Assembly: GCA_018882735.1 (NCBI GenBank)
Contig: VERH01000009.1
Location: 1 to 38,353, forward strand
Length of the DNA: 38,353 nt
Source of the DNA: Candidatus Nanopelagicaceae bacterium
Lineage (GTDB): Bacteria > Actinomycetota > Actinomycetes > Nanopelagicales > Nanopelagicaceae
Reading direction: 5' to 3'
The notes under the pieces were generated by a model, which saw nothing but the letters and a program-made list of their open reading frames with translations, did not search any database and had not been told where the DNA came from. Each line of letters opens with the position of its first letter. Within the stretch, counting starts at the first letter, position 1. A program made the position numbers and the translations under genes. Of the stretch, positions 8,943-18,167 are shown piece after piece.

Positions 8943-9677
8943 GTGAGTGAGAGCCAAAACTATCCCGATATCGTATTTCGAGATGATGTAACAGTAGAAC
9001 TAGTGAAGTCGAGCGCAAATGACGCGGATGTAATCTGGGCAGCACGAGTTTCAACAGCGGGCGAGCAATCACTTGAAGAGATAGATGAAGATCCGAGTAG
9101 GTCGGCTGGACTAATAAATTACCTAGCAAGAGAGCGCCACGGGTCTCCTTTTGAGCACACCTCAATGACTTTCTTTGTTAGCGCGCCAATATTTGTCTTT
9201 AGAGAATTCATGCGCCATCGCATCGCTTCATATAACGAAGAGAGCGGACGCTATCGGGAGTTGAAGCCGGTCTTTTATATCCCTAATAAGGATCGGAAAT
9301 TAGTTCAAACTGGAAAAACTGGCCACTATGTATTCGTTGATGGAACTGATGAACAATTTAAAACCACTGTTGAAGCGATGAAAGATACTTACATCCTTGC
9401 CTATCAAAATTACAAGAAGATGCTTGATGCTGGCGTTGCTCGCGAAGTTGCGCGTGCCGTACTCCCAGTCGCTCTCTACTCTTCGATGTATGTAACGATG
9501 AATGCGCGCGCTCTGATGAATTTCCTATCACTTCGCACTAGTCGCGAAGGGTCGCACTTCCCAAGTTATCCGCAGCGCGAGATTGAGATGGTCGCAGAGA
9601 AGATGGAAGCGCATTTTGCTCGCCTCATGCCCATCACTTACGCGGCATTTGAGAAGTCGGGGCGCGTAGCACCGTAG
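8943..9677 (+). CDS. thyX: flavin-dependent thymidylate synthase
   Basis: ThyX makes dTMP from dUMP using FAD, NADPH and methylenetetrahydrofolate. The diagnostic motif RHRxxSxNExSxRY is complete as RHRIASYNEESGRY (residues 91-104). The C-terminal LRTSREGSHFPSYPQREIEM block also matches. I start at GTG 8943 (VSESQNYPD, 244 residues), because the frame upstream of it overlaps the azlC start and shows no family sequence, and because a -10 element lies 7 nt before the GTG. The order thyX-dapA-RNase J matches mycobacteria. No thyA is visible in this window. Confidence 0.95.
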   Translation: MSESQNYPDIVFRDDVTVELVKSSANDADVIWAARVSTAGEQSLEEIDEDPSRSAGLINYLARERHGSPFEHTSMTFFVSAPIFVFREFMRHRIASYNEESGRYRELKPVFYIPNKDRKLVQTGKTGHYVFVDGTDEQFKTTVEAMKDTYILAYQNYKKMLDAGVAREVARAVLPVALYSSMYVTMNARALMNFLSLRTSREGSHFPSYPQREIEMVAEKMEAHFARLMPITYAAFEKSGRVAP

Positions 9678-9683
9678 TAGCCT
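9678..9683 (+). promoter_or_regulatory. putative leaderless -10 element of dapA
   Basis: TAGCCT begins right after the thyX stop codon and ends 6 nt before the dapA ATG (9690). The gap has no Shine-Dalgarno. A leaderless transcript is a plausible reading; read-through from thyX is the alternative. Confidence 0.45.
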
Positions 9684-9689
9684 TAGGCC

Positions 9690-10580
9690 ATGTCGCTACC
9701 GACGCCATTTGGTCGCCTACTTACGGCGATGGTCACTCCATTTAAAGATGACTTAACTATTGATTGGGCTGGCGTTGAGAAATTAGCAGCGCATCTCCAA
9801 AGCACGGGCCATGATGGAATCGTCGTAAATGGAACAACTGGTGAGGCCCCAACAACGAGTGATGAAGAGAAGTTAGAAATCATCAAGGTTGTGAAACGCG
9901 CTACAGGCGGAAAAGTAAAAGTCGTTGCCGGCGCCGGTAATAATGAAACTTCTCACTCAATCGAACAGGCACAAATGGCTGCGCAAGCCGGCGCCGATGG
10001 GTTACTTGTTGTCACTCCTTATTACAACAAACCACCCCAAGCTGGAATTGAAGCGCACTTTCGGGCGATGGCTGATGCCACCGATATACCGGTGATGATG
10101 TATGACATTCCGGGAAGAACTGGAGTTCCAATTGAACCGGACACGATCTGCCGCTTAGCGGAACATAAAAACATCGTTGCATTAAAAGATGCCAAGGGCG
10201 ATGTGGCTTCTACTTCTTGGGTAATTAAGCGCTCTGGAATCCCGGTTTACTCAGGTGATGACATTTTGAATCTTCCACTTCTCTCAGTTGGCGCGGTGGG
10301 ATTTGTTTCGGTTTGTGGCCATACTGTTGGTGCAAGGTTGCGCGAGATGCTAGATGCCTGGTTTAGTGGAAACTCTTCCCGTGCACTTGCGATTCATCAA
10401 GAACTTCTCCCGGTTTATACCGGAACATTCCGTACCCAGGGCGCAATCCTCACAAAGGCTGCGTTAAATTTAATGGGATTACCAGGCGGCAAAGTTAGAT
10501 TGCCGCTAGTCGATGCAACCCAAACACAGATCTCACAACTCCGTGAAGATTTAAAACAAGGTGGAGTGAAACTCAACTAA
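9690..10580 (+). CDS. dapA: 4-hydroxy-tetrahydrodipicolinate synthase
   Basis: DapA condenses pyruvate with aspartate semialdehyde at the entry to diaminopimelate/lysine synthesis. The 296-residue TIM barrel shows NGTTGEAPT (residues 47-55), YYNKPPQAG (111-119), MYDIPGRTG with Tyr138, and the Schiff-base lysine Lys166 in ALKDAKGD. All key residues are present. The stop overlaps the RNase J start (TAATG). The next DAP gene in the window is dapF; dapB lies upstream. Confidence 0.96.
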   Translation: MSLPTPFGRLLTAMVTPFKDDLTIDWAGVEKLAAHLQSTGHDGIVVNGTTGEAPTTSDEEKLEIIKVVKRATGGKVKVVAGAGNNETSHSIEQAQMAAQAGADGLLVVTPYYNKPPQAGIEAHFRAMADATDIPVMMYDIPGRTGVPIEPDTICRLAEHKNIVALKDAKGDVASTSWVIKRSGIPVYSGDDILNLPLLSVGAVGFVSVCGHTVGARLREMLDAWFSGNSSRALAIHQELLPVYTGTFRTQGAILTKAALNLMGLPGGKVRLPLVDATQTQISQLREDLKQGGVKLN

Positions 10581-12262
10581 TGAATCATCCGCACCCCGAT
10601 CTCGGGTTGCCCCCAAAGCTTTCCCCTAAGACACTAAGAATTGTTGCGCTAGGCGGATTAGCTGAAGTCGGCAGAAATATGACCGTCTTTGAATATGAAG
10701 GCGAGTTATTGATTGTTGATTGTGGCGTTCTTTTTCCAGAGGAGAATCAACCTGGGGTAGATCTGATCTTGCCTGATTTCTCCTACATTCGTGATCGCCT
10801 CCGTGATGTAAAAGCCGTATTCCTAACTCACGGACACGAGGATCACATAAGTGCGCTTGGGTACCTTCTTCGGGAGCGCGAAGACATTCCTGTGATTGGA
10901 TCACAACTAACCCTCGCCTTCTTAAAAGGAAAACTACGCGAACATCGGATTTCGCCAATCACAATTGAAGTCCGTGAAGGGCAACGACGAAAAGTTGGCG
11001 AATTTGAACTGGAGTTCATCGCCGTGAATCACTCGATACCGGATGCGCTAGCGGTTGCAATACGAACGCCGGCAGGAACGGTTTTGCATACAGGTGACTT
11101 CAAGATGGATCAACTGCCACTAGATGGACGAACCACAGATTTAGCGAGATTTGCTGAGTTGGGGCGTGAGGGAGTTGATCTATTTATGGTCGATTCCACC
11201 AACGCTGATATCCCGGGTTACACAACTTCGGAGCGTGAAATTATGCCGGTGCTAGACCGCGTCATTGCAAGCGCTAAGCGAAGAGTAATTGTGGCTTCAT
11301 TTGCATCCCATGTTCACCGGGTTCAGCAAGTCATAGATCTTTCATTTAGCCACAATAAAAAAGTCTCATTTATTGGGAGAAGCATGGTGCGAAATATGTC
11401 GCTCGCATCCGAACTCGGGTTTCTCCATATTCCACCAAACACTCTCATTAGCGAAGATGAGATTGATGATCATGGAGATGATGTCGTATTGATCTCCACC
11501 GGTTCACAAGGCGAACCACTCGCTGCTTTATCTCGCATGGCAAATGGTGACCATCGTATAAAGGTTGGCCCCGGCGATACTGTGATTTTTGCTTCATCTC
11601 TCATTCCAGGAAACGAGAATTCGGTTTATCGGGTAATAAATGAATTGACTCGCTTCGGAGCGCGAGTAGTACATAAAGGTAATGCGCTAGTGCATGTCTC
11701 TGGCCATGCCGCAGCTGGCGAACTTTTGTATTGCTACAACATCGTAAAACCGAAGAATGTAATGCCAGTTCATGGCGAGTGGCGCCACATGAAGGCAAAT
11801 GCTGACTTAGCAATATCCACCGGAGTTCGTAGAGAAAATGTAGTGATTGCCGAGAATGGAGTAGTGATTGACCTTGCTAATTCAAAGGCTGAAATCGTGG
11901 GCGCGGTCCCATGTGGCTTCGTCTACGTTGATGGCCAAAGCATCGGGGACATAACTGAGGATTCTCTAAAAGATCGTCGCATTCTTGGCGAAGAAGGTTT
12001 CATATCTGTGATTGTTGTGATTGATTCACAAACTGGAAAGATTGTTGCCGGACCTGATATTCACGCACGTGGTTTCGCTGAAGATTTAGAACTATTCGAT
12101 GAAGTCAAAGGTCGAATTGAGCAAGCCTTAGCTGGTGCAGTCAAGAGTGGAATCAATGGAACTCATCAGTTATCACAAGTAGTTAGAAGAACGGTTGGAA
12201 GTTGGGTTGGTGGCGAACATCGCCGTCGCCCAATGATTGTGCCGGTCGTCATCGAAGTATGA
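10580..12262 (+). CDS. rnj: ribonuclease J
   Basis: RNase J is a metallo-beta-lactamase/beta-CASP nuclease with 5'-3' exo- and endonuclease activity in mRNA decay and rRNA maturation. The zinc motif HGHEDH is at residues 84-89. HTGDFKMDQ and the beta-CASP blocks (SSLIPGNE, VHVSGHAAAGEL, MPVHGEWRHM) follow in order. The 560-residue length is normal. It starts inside the dapA stop codon. With pnp in the same window, two main actinobacterial RNA-decay enzymes are present. Confidence 0.95.
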   Translation: MNHPHPDLGLPPKLSPKTLRIVALGGLAEVGRNMTVFEYEGELLIVDCGVLFPEENQPGVDLILPDFSYIRDRLRDVKAVFLTHGHEDHISALGYLLREREDIPVIGSQLTLAFLKGKLREHRISPITIEVREGQRRKVGEFELEFIAVNHSIPDALAVAIRTPAGTVLHTGDFKMDQLPLDGRTTDLARFAELGREGVDLFMVDSTNADIPGYTTSEREIMPVLDRVIASAKRRVIVASFASHVHRVQQVIDLSFSHNKKVSFIGRSMVRNMSLASELGFLHIPPNTLISEDEIDDHGDDVVLISTGSQGEPLAALSRMANGDHRIKVGPGDTVIFASSLIPGNENSVYRVINELTRFGARVVHKGNALVHVSGHAAAGELLYCYNIVKPKNVMPVHGEWRHMKANADLAISTGVRRENVVIAENGVVIDLANSKAEIVGAVPCGFVYVDGQSIGDITEDSLKDRRILGEEGFISVIVVIDSQTGKIVAGPDIHARGFAEDLELFDEVKGRIEQALAGAVKSGINGTHQLSQVVRRTVGSWVGGEHRRRPMIVPVVIEV

Positions 12263-12297
12263 CGGCGCGCCTCACTCTCTAGTTTTTTCAATTGCCA

Positions 12298-12303
12298 TAC
12301 GCT
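12298..12303 (+). promoter_or_regulatory. putative -10 element of ftsK
   Basis: TACGCT lies 8 nt before the ATG at 12312, in the 49-nt gap after the RNase J gene. No Shine-Dalgarno is visible in front of the ATG, which fits a leaderless or near-leaderless start. Confidence 0.4.
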
Positions 12304-12311
12304 TTTTCGTT

Positions 12312-14657
12312 ATGGCGCGAAAGAGTGGAAAGAAAGCAAGTGGAGTTATTGGCGGACTTTCGCGCGCCCTTTCGGCTATCTGGAAGGGAATTGCAAAGGC
12401 GCTCGGCGCAACAATCCGAACAATCACAAAAGGTGCTCGTGATCTAGACCCTGAGCATCAGCGCGATGGAATTGGTCTACTTCTCTTAATAGTCGCTCTC
12501 ATTTCGGCTGCAACCTCATGGTGGCGTTTAGATAACTGGTTTGGAAATGTTGCGTACTCCTTTTTCTACGGTGGTTTTGGTCGACTTGCAATCCTGACCC
12601 CGATTCTCTTCGGTTACTTTGCTTTCCGTTTGTTCCGTGCCCCACAAGATAAAGCCGCAAATGGCCGGTTAATAATCGGTTCATTATTGCTTGTGCTCAG
12701 CTCTACTGGCCTTGTTCACATTATTAACCCAAGCTCCATAAATACTGGAGCGACTGCAATGCGCGAAGGCGGCGGCTGGATTGGTTATGGAACCTCAACG
12801 CCGTTAGTAGCTCTAGTCACCGATGTCCTTGCCATTCCAATTCTGGTTCTAGTATTTCTCTTCAGCATCTTGGTTATTACTGCAACGCCTTTTGCCACGG
12901 TTCTCTCTCTTGTTAGCGGTCTCTTTGGTGGCGCAAAAGAGAAAGTAACTGGCGTAATCGAAGAACGGAGAGAGCGCAGGATTGAGGAGTTTGAGATCTC
13001 CGAGACGCCACCTTTTGAGACCCCGCTAGTCCAAGAATTCGTTAAGCCGGGCGATGAAGAGATTGACGAAGAGATTGACGAAGAGATCGATGAAGAGAGT
13101 TTTGATGAGGAGTTCACAGTAGAAATTCCGAGGCCAAAGGAAGAGGTAAAGCCTGCTAAACCGCAGCGCCCGGTCCAGCTTGTACTTACATCTACCGATA
13201 ATTACGCGCTCCCTTCAATGGAGTTACTCCGCACAACTCCTCCTTCTAAGGGCAAGAGCAAGGCAAATGAATCCGTGGTTCAAGCCTTAACGGAACTCTT
13301 TAAGGAGTTCGATATTGATTGTGAAGTAACGGGCTTTATGCGGGGTCCGACGGTAACTAGGTATGAAGTCGAGCTCGGCTCCGGCGTTAAAGTGGAGGCG
13401 ATTACCGCGCTCTCAAAGAACATCGCCTATGCCGTTGCCAGCAGCGATGTGCGAATCCTTTCACCGATTCCCGGTAAGTCAGCCGTCGGTATAGAAATTC
13501 CGAACACTGATCGAGAGATAGTTTCACTTGGCGATGTGCTCCGTTCTAGCGTTGCAGGAAACGATCATCACCCGATGGTTATTGCTCTTGGTAAAGATGT
13601 AGAAGGAAATTTCATCTGCGCAAATCTCGCGAAAATGCCGCACCTGTTGGTGGCTGGTGCGACGGGCGCTGGTAAGTCTTCGATGATTAATTCACTCGTG
13701 ACATCAATCTTGATGCGTGCGACTCCAAACGATGTGCGCTTAGTTCTAATTGATCCAAAGCGAGTTGAGTTGAATGCATATGATGGAATCCCACATCTCA
13801 TCGCTCCGATTATCACAAATCCAAAGAAAGCAGCCGAGGCCCTTGCTTGGGTAGTACGCGAAATGGAGATGAGGTATGACGATCTCTCTACTTATGGATT
13901 CCGGCATGTAGATGATTTCAATAAAGCAGTCCGATCTGGAAAATTAACAGCCGCTCCTGATGCTGAACTACCGCTCGAACCTTACCCATATCTGCTTATT
14001 GTTGTTGATGAGTTAGCTGACTTAATGATGGTCGCAGCCCGCGAAGTTGAAGATAGCATCGTAAGGATTACTCAACTTGCAAGGGCCGCCGGAATTCATC
14101 TTGTTATCGCAACCCAACGTCCGAGCGTGGATATCGTGACTGGATTAATCAAAGCCAATGTTCCATCTCGATTATCTTTTGCAACTTCATCGCTAGCCGA
14201 TTCAAGAGTTATCTTGGATTCTCCGGGAGCTGAGAAGCTAGTTGGTCAAGGCGATGGATTATTCCTACCGATGGGCGCAAGTAAGCCGATTCGTATCCAA
14301 GGCGCATACGTCTCAGAGCGAGAGATTGAATCAGTTGTAACCCACGTAAAATCACAATTAAAGCCGGTATATCGTGAAGATATCCTCAAACCTGTTGCAG
14401 CAACACGATCAATTGATGACGAGATTGGCGATGACTTAGACCTTTTGATTCAGGCAGTTGAATTAGTTGTCTCCACCCAATTTGGCTCAACATCAATGCT
14501 CCAGCGAAAACTCAGGATTGGTTTTGCTAAAGCCGGACGCCTCATGGATTTAATGGAGAGCCGCGGAATCGTCGGACCATCTGAAGGATCTAAGGCGCGA
14601 ACGGTTCTTGTAAAACCTGAGGACCTAGCCTCCGTCCTTGAAGTGCTTCAGGGGTGA
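12312..14657 (+). CDS. ftsK: DNA translocase FtsK/SpoIIIE
   Basis: FtsK pumps chromosomal DNA through the closing septum. The 781-residue product has about four N-terminal membrane helices (roughly residues 50-210) and a short acidic linker with a DEEIDEEIDEEIDEE repeat. The motor follows, with Walker A GATGAGKSS (about residue 448) and Walker B YLLIVVDELADLMM (about residue 560). A C-terminal winged-helix gamma domain (STSMLQRKLRIGFAKAGRLMD) recognises orientation sequences in the family. Start ATG 12312 (MARKSGKK) is preferred; an upstream in-frame GTG at 12237 overlaps the RNase J gene. The linker is much shorter than in E. coli FtsK. Confidence 0.95.
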   Translation: MARKSGKKASGVIGGLSRALSAIWKGIAKALGATIRTITKGARDLDPEHQRDGIGLLLLIVALISAATSWWRLDNWFGNVAYSFFYGGFGRLAILTPILFGYFAFRLFRAPQDKAANGRLIIGSLLLVLSSTGLVHIINPSSINTGATAMREGGGWIGYGTSTPLVALVTDVLAIPILVLVFLFSILVITATPFATVLSLVSGLFGGAKEKVTGVIEERRERRIEEFEISETPPFETPLVQEFVKPGDEEIDEEIDEEIDEESFDEEFTVEIPRPKEEVKPAKPQRPVQLVLTSTDNYALPSMELLRTTPPSKGKSKANESVVQALTELFKEFDIDCEVTGFMRGPTVTRYEVELGSGVKVEAITALSKNIAYAVASSDVRILSPIPGKSAVGIEIPNTDREIVSLGDVLRSSVAGNDHHPMVIALGKDVEGNFICANLAKMPHLLVAGATGAGKSSMINSLVTSILMRATPNDVRLVLIDPKRVELNAYDGIPHLIAPIITNPKKAAEALAWVVREMEMRYDDLSTYGFRHVDDFNKAVRSGKLTAAPDAELPLEPYPYLLIVVDELADLMMVAAREVEDSIVRITQLARAAGIHLVIATQRPSVDIVTGLIKANVPSRLSFATSSLADSRVILDSPGAEKLVGQGDGLFLPMGASKPIRIQGAYVSEREIESVVTHVKSQLKPVYREDILKPVAATRSIDDEIGDDLDLLIQAVELVVSTQFGSTSMLQRKLRIGFAKAGRLMDLMESRGIVGPSEGSKARTVLVKPEDLASVLEVLQG
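13056..13091 (+). repeat. 12-bp tandem repeat inside ftsK linker
   Basis: Three tandem copies of GAAGAGATTGAC (13056-13067 and 13068-13079 identical; 13080-13091 with two changes) plus a degraded fourth unit. They encode an acidic EEID repeat between the membrane domain and the motor. Slippage-prone in-frame units could vary in copy number between strains. Confidence 0.85.
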
Positions 14658-14696
14658 AAAGAGAGGGTTAGTTCTCTCGTAAGGTTTAACTCGGGG

Positions 14697-14726
14697 TTGT
14701 CCACTGCTTGTGAGTGCGCGTAAAAT
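14697..14726 (+). promoter_or_regulatory. putative promoter of the RodZ-like gene
   Basis: TTGTCC (14697-14702), an 18-nt spacer and TAAAAT (14721-14726) form a reasonable sigma-70-type promoter. Unlike many genes here, this one has a leader with Shine-Dalgarno GAGGT at 14744-14748. Confidence 0.55.
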
Positions 14727-14752
14727 TCGCTCTCCCAATCTGTGAGGTTTAG

Positions 14753-15466
14753 ATGTCTGTCGGTACATCACTACGAGAAGTTCGCAAGACAGCAGCTCTG
14801 TCTACTAGCGAACTTTCGAAACGTACCCGCATCCCAGAAAGCGTCATCGAAGATTTAGAGCGAGATAACTTCAACACTTGTGGTGGTCCTGCTTATGCAC
14901 GCGGTCATATCCGCAATATTGCAAGAGTCTGTGGTGTCGATGCAGAGTTAATTCTTGCTCAATTTGAATCTCAAACTATTCCTCTTAATAAGTCAATCCG
15001 GGAACTTTTAAATGACACAAATGCAACAACTGCTAAGAAAGTTAGAAAACCAATCTCTTGGAAGGGTCTGACTGGCGTTGCAGCTGGCGTAGTTGCACTT
15101 CTAGTTTTTGGCGGCGCGCTTATTACAAGTGGTGGCGGCGAAGAGAATATTGCGACTCCACAAATGCAGATTGATGAGACAGGACCAGTCGCAAAGAAAT
15201 TTGATGGCGTCGAAGTAACTCTACGTGGAGTAAATGGACTTTCTTGGGTTGCCATTAGCGATAGTTCCGGCGCAACTCAGTACAGCGGAAGAATCCGCCA
15301 GGGCGAAGAGTTAACATTCAATGATGATCAATTGCTTTATCTAGTGATCGGCAATGCTGGCGCAATCCAATTAATAGTAAATGGTGAAGATTTGGGCGTT
15401 CCTGGGAAAGTTGGCGAAGTTCTACGCCTAGAGTTCGGCCCCCAGGCTCTCGCTAACCAGGGTTAG
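14753..15466 (+). CDS. RodZ-like helix-turn-helix membrane protein (HTH_25 / DUF4115)
   Basis: The 237-residue protein has an N-terminal Xre-type helix-turn-helix (residues 4-70; SLREVRKTAALSTSELSKRT). A basic segment and one transmembrane helix (about 106-127) follow. An extracytoplasmic DUF4115 domain (VEVTLRGVNGLSWVAISDS to VLRLEFGP) completes it. This is the RodZ architecture. In rods RodZ links MreB to the wall machinery; the actinobacterial versions are little studied, so the exact role is uncertain. It lies between ftsK and rimO. Start ATG 14753 is supported by GAGGT 4 nt upstream. Confidence 0.85.
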   Translation: MSVGTSLREVRKTAALSTSELSKRTRIPESVIEDLERDNFNTCGGPAYARGHIRNIARVCGVDAELILAQFESQTIPLNKSIRELLNDTNATTAKKVRKPISWKGLTGVAAGVVALLVFGGALITSGGGEENIATPQMQIDETGPVAKKFDGVEVTLRGVNGLSWVAISDSSGATQYSGRIRQGEELTFNDDQLLYLVIGNAGAIQLIVNGEDLGVPGKVGEVLRLEFGPQALANQG

Positions 15467-15480
15467 TTAACCGCGCCGGA

Positions 15481-15486
15481 TAGAAT
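15481..15486 (+). promoter_or_regulatory. putative leaderless -10 element of rimO
   Basis: TAGAAT ends 6 nt before the GTG start at 15493. It is close to the TATAAT consensus and there is no Shine-Dalgarno in the 26-nt gap. Confidence 0.6.
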
Positions 15487-15492
15487 CTGCGA

Positions 15493-16893
15493 GTGTCGGC
15501 TACTCGCGAAAACCTTAAAACCGTTGCGTTAGTTACTTTAGGTTGCGCGCGTAACGAAGTTGATTCAGAAGAACTAGCCGGACGCCTTGCCGAAGATGGT
15601 TGGCAACTAGTGAGCGATGTAGGTAGCGCTGACATCGCAGTCGTTAATACCTGTGGCTTTATTGAATCAGCCAAGAAGGATTCGGTAGATGCCCTGCTTG
15701 AAGCGCATTCGCTTAAAAGTGATGGAACCTTAAGGGCCGTAGTGGCAGTGGGATGCATGGCGGAGCGATATGGAAATGAGCTTGCTGAAGCGCTCCCAGA
15801 AGCCGATGCAATCTTGGGCTTTGATGATTACACCGATATCTCTAATCGACTTCGAACAATATTAGATGGCAAGAAAATCGAGACCCATAAACCCAAGGAT
15901 CGCCGTTCGCTTATCCCAATCTCGCCAGTCTCTCGACAACAAGAGCAGGAAGTAAAAAGCTCCATGGGACAAGGAAGCACCTTTTCGCGAAAGCGTCTTG
16001 GAAGCGCACCACTTGCCCCGCTAAAGATCGCATCAGGCTGTGATCGCCGGTGCACTTTCTGTGCCATCCCACAATTTCGTGGCGCCTTCGTTTCTAGGCG
16101 ACCTACCGAGATTCTTGATGAGGCGAAGTGGCTTGCTGAAAATGGTGTCACTGAAGTATTTCTTGTAAGCGAGAACACGACTTCATACGGAAAAGATTTT
16201 GGCGACTTAAAAGTCTTGGAACGGTTGCTCCCCGATATAGCGGAGATTGATGGGATAGAGAGAATTCGTCTCTCCTACCTACAACCCGCCGAAATACGTC
16301 CAACCCTCTTACAGGCAATGGTTTCTACCCCAAAAGTTGTACCTTATTTTGATATCTCATTTCAACATGCATCAGGCACCTTGTTACGAAGAATGCGTCG
16401 GTTTGGCGATGGCGAAAAATTCCTTCATCTGCTTACCCAAGTCCGTGCCTTAAATCCGGAATCAGGGATTAGATCCAACTTCATCGTTGGATTCCCCGGA
16501 GAAACTGAGAGCGAATATCAAGAACTTGTTGATTTCTTAAGCGAGGCCCGACTAGATGCAATTGGAATCTTTCCTTATTCCGATGAAGATAAAACTGAGG
16601 CCGCAACTCTCGATGGAAAGTTAGATGAATCGGTGATCACAGAGCGAACCGAATCGCTCCGCCGAATTGCCGAAGAGTTGAGTTATGAGCGCGCCCAAGA
16701 GCGAATTGGGGAGCGTGTCCGGGTTCTAGTTGAAGATAGCGAGACTGGGGAAGGGCGGGCCGAACATCAAGGCCCAGAAGTTGATTCCACAACTTTCTTA
16801 GATTCTCCGCGCACCAAGTTCAGAGTTGGCGAATATGTAGATGCCATAGTTAGCGATGTGGCTGGAGCAGATTTGGTGGCGCAACCACTATGA
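15493..16893 (+). CDS. rimO: ribosomal protein S12 methylthiotransferase
   Basis: RimO adds a methylthio group to an aspartate of ribosomal protein S12. The N-terminal UPF0004 domain begins [17 protein letters not shown], and the radical-SAM cluster motif is CDRRCTFC (Cys183, Cys187, Cys190). RimO rather than MiaB is indicated by the opening [11 protein letters not shown] (MiaB has [11 protein letters not shown]), and by a separate true miaB at 22105. A C-terminal TRAM domain follows. Length 466. Start GTG 15493 is positioned 6 nt after a TAGAAT element. The stop overlaps the pgsA ATG. Confidence 0.93.
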   Translation: MSATRENLKTVALVTLGCARNEVDSEELAGRLAEDGWQLVSDVGSADIAVVNTCGFIESAKKDSVDALLEAHSLKSDGTLRAVVAVGCMAERYGNELAEALPEADAILGFDDYTDISNRLRTILDGKKIETHKPKDRRSLIPISPVSRQQEQEVKSSMGQGSTFSRKRLGSAPLAPLKIASGCDRRCTFCAIPQFRGAFVSRRPTEILDEAKWLAENGVTEVFLVSENTTSYGKDFGDLKVLERLLPDIAEIDGIERIRLSYLQPAEIRPTLLQAMVSTPKVVPYFDISFQHASGTLLRRMRRFGDGEKFLHLLTQVRALNPESGIRSNFIVGFPGETESEYQELVDFLSEARLDAIGIFPYSDEDKTEAATLDGKLDESVITERTESLRRIAEELSYERAQERIGERVRVLVEDSETGEGRAEHQGPEVDSTTFLDSPRTKFRVGEYVDAIVSDVAGADLVAQPL

Positions 16894-17417
16894 ACCTTCC
16901 CAATGCGCTCACTGTATTTAGAATCCTGGCGCTGCCATTTTGTGCCTGGGCGCTATTTCAAGAGGATGGAAAAGATCCAACCTGGCAGGTCATAGCTTGG
17001 ACGATGTTCTTCATAGTTGGAATGACTGATGTCTTTGATGGCCGGATAGCCCGTAAGCGAAATCAGATCTCTAACTTTGGAATCATCCTCGATCCAATCG
17101 CAGATAAGGCCTTTATCGCTACCGCCTTAATTGGTCTTTCGATACTTGGAAAGATGCCTTGGTGGATAACAGCCTTAATTCTTATCCGCGAGATTGGAGT
17201 GACGATACTGCGATTTGCAGTAATTAAGCGAGAGGTAATCTCAGCCAATCGAGGTGGAAAGATCAAATCACTACTACAGAATTTCTCGGTAGGTTTTTAT
17301 ATCCTGCCGCTTCCGGAATATCTCTATCTTCCCCGCGATATCTTGTTAGGAATTGCGGTGGTGCTAACTCTTTGGACTGGCTTTGAATATTTCCGTAGCG
17401 CATTGAAAAGAGTCTGA
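16890..17417 (+). CDS. pgsA: CDP-alcohol phosphatidyltransferase (PgsA-like)
   Basis: A 175-residue membrane enzyme with the full CDP-alcohol phosphatidyltransferase signature, seen as D47-x2-DG-x2-AR (residues 47-55) followed by G64-x3-D-x3-D (Asp68, Asp72). Several hydrophobic helices surround it. The likely product is phosphatidylglycerophosphate from CDP-diacylglycerol and glycerol-3-phosphate. Other head-group acceptors are possible within the family. It is coupled to rimO by a 4-nt overlap and followed 4 nt later by the cinA-type gene, the order pgsA-cinA-clgR common in Actinobacteria. Confidence 0.88.
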   Translation: MNLPNALTVFRILALPFCAWALFQEDGKDPTWQVIAWTMFFIVGMTDVFDGRIARKRNQISNFGIILDPIADKAFIATALIGLSILGKMPWWITALILIREIGVTILRFAVIKREVISANRGGKIKSLLQNFSVGFYILPLPEYLYLPRDILLGIAVVLTLWTGFEYFRSALKRV

Positions 17418-17421
17418 GTCG

Positions 17422-17886
17422 ATGAATCCCAATGAGAAAGTAATTGAACTTCTAGGCCGGCGCGGCGAAACAGTTTCAATCGCAGAATCGCTAACCGGCG
17501 GCTCGCTTGCTAAAGCGCTAACCGATATCGAAGGCGCATCACATGTCTTTCTTGGGGGAGTGATTGCATATTCCGTGGCGAGCAAACTTCATGATTTAGA
17601 TGTACCTCAAGAAACCATCGATAGCTCGGGCGTCTACTCCAAGGAGACCGCTTTAGCGATGGCAGAAGGCGCGAAGCGAAGATTTGGAAGTGATTGGGCG
17701 ATTGCTACCACCGGCGTTGCCGGCCCAGGCGAATCTCACGGGGTAGCTGCCGGCAACCTTTGGATCGCAATAGTTGGAGGCGAGGTGCGAAAAGTTGAGC
17801 ATCTTGCCCTCTCGGGAGGTCGAAGTGAGGTCCGTTCCGGCGCGGTAGCAAGCGCACTTTCAGCCTTCGCGCGTATCCTTTCCTAA
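17422..17886 (+). CDS. cinA: CinA C-terminal domain protein (NMN amidohydrolase type)
   Basis: A 154-residue stand-alone CinA C-domain. Signature blocks are [33 protein letters not shown] and [11 protein letters not shown]. Proteins of this type (PncC/YgaD) deamidate nicotinamide mononucleotide to nicotinate mononucleotide in pyridine-nucleotide recycling. The N-terminal MoaB-like half of full CinA is absent, which is normal for this stand-alone form. The stop overlaps the next ATG (TAATG), coupling it to clgR. Confidence 0.88.
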   Translation: MNPNEKVIELLGRRGETVSIAESLTGGSLAKALTDIEGASHVFLGGVIAYSVASKLHDLDVPQETIDSSGVYSKETALAMAEGAKRRFGSDWAIATTGVAGPGESHGVAAGNLWIAIVGGEVRKVEHLALSGGRSEVRSGAVASALSAFARILS

Positions 17887-18158
17887 TGGAATTGATGCGT
17901 TCGCATATCGGTAGCGCCCTCCGCGCTGCCCGAACCTCTCAAGGTCGAACCCTTAGAGATGTTGCCCGTGAAGCACGCGTCTCACTTGGTTATCTATCCG
18001 AAGTAGAGCGAGGCCAGAAAGAAGCCTCCTCTGAGTTATTGAATTCAATCTGTCTAGCTTTGAATCTGACTCTCTCATCAGTACTCGTTGAAGTAGCGAC
18101 TCAAATAAAGCTTCACGAAACCCCAGTACTTACGGTCGTCGACACGAACGCCGCGTAA
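17886..18158 (+). CDS. clgR: ClgR-like Xre family transcriptional regulator
   Basis: A 90-residue single-domain helix-turn-helix protein (residues 6-62). The recognition segment [22 protein letters not shown] is almost a signature of ClgR, the activator of clp protease genes and stress genes in Actinobacteria. The position after pgsA and cinA also matches clgR. In mycobacteria a pspA homologue follows; here a TetR regulator does. No C-terminal degron is obvious, although it ends in NAA and Clp-dependent turnover of ClgR is known in relatives. Start ATG 17886 overlaps the preceding stop. Confidence 0.88.
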   Translation: MELMRSHIGSALRAARTSQGRTLRDVAREARVSLGYLSEVERGQKEASSELLNSICLALNLTLSSVLVEVATQIKLHETPVLTVVDTNAA

Positions 18159-18161
18159 GGT
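18156..18161 (+). promoter_or_regulatory. putative leaderless -10 element of the TetR gene
   Basis: TAAGGT uses the clgR stop codon TAA as its first three bases and ends 6 nt before the GTG start at 18168. Confidence 0.45.
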
Positions 18162-18167
18162 TCGGCT

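Noticed and set aside
12237-12311. 25-residue extension of FtsK from GTG 12237
   Set aside because: It overlaps the end of the RNase J gene and contains no conserved sequence; ATG 12312 begins a typical basic FtsK N-terminus.
14661-14678. GAGAG/CTCTC stem after ftsK as a terminator
   Set aside because: Only 5 bp and no U-tract; also, it is close to the next promoter.
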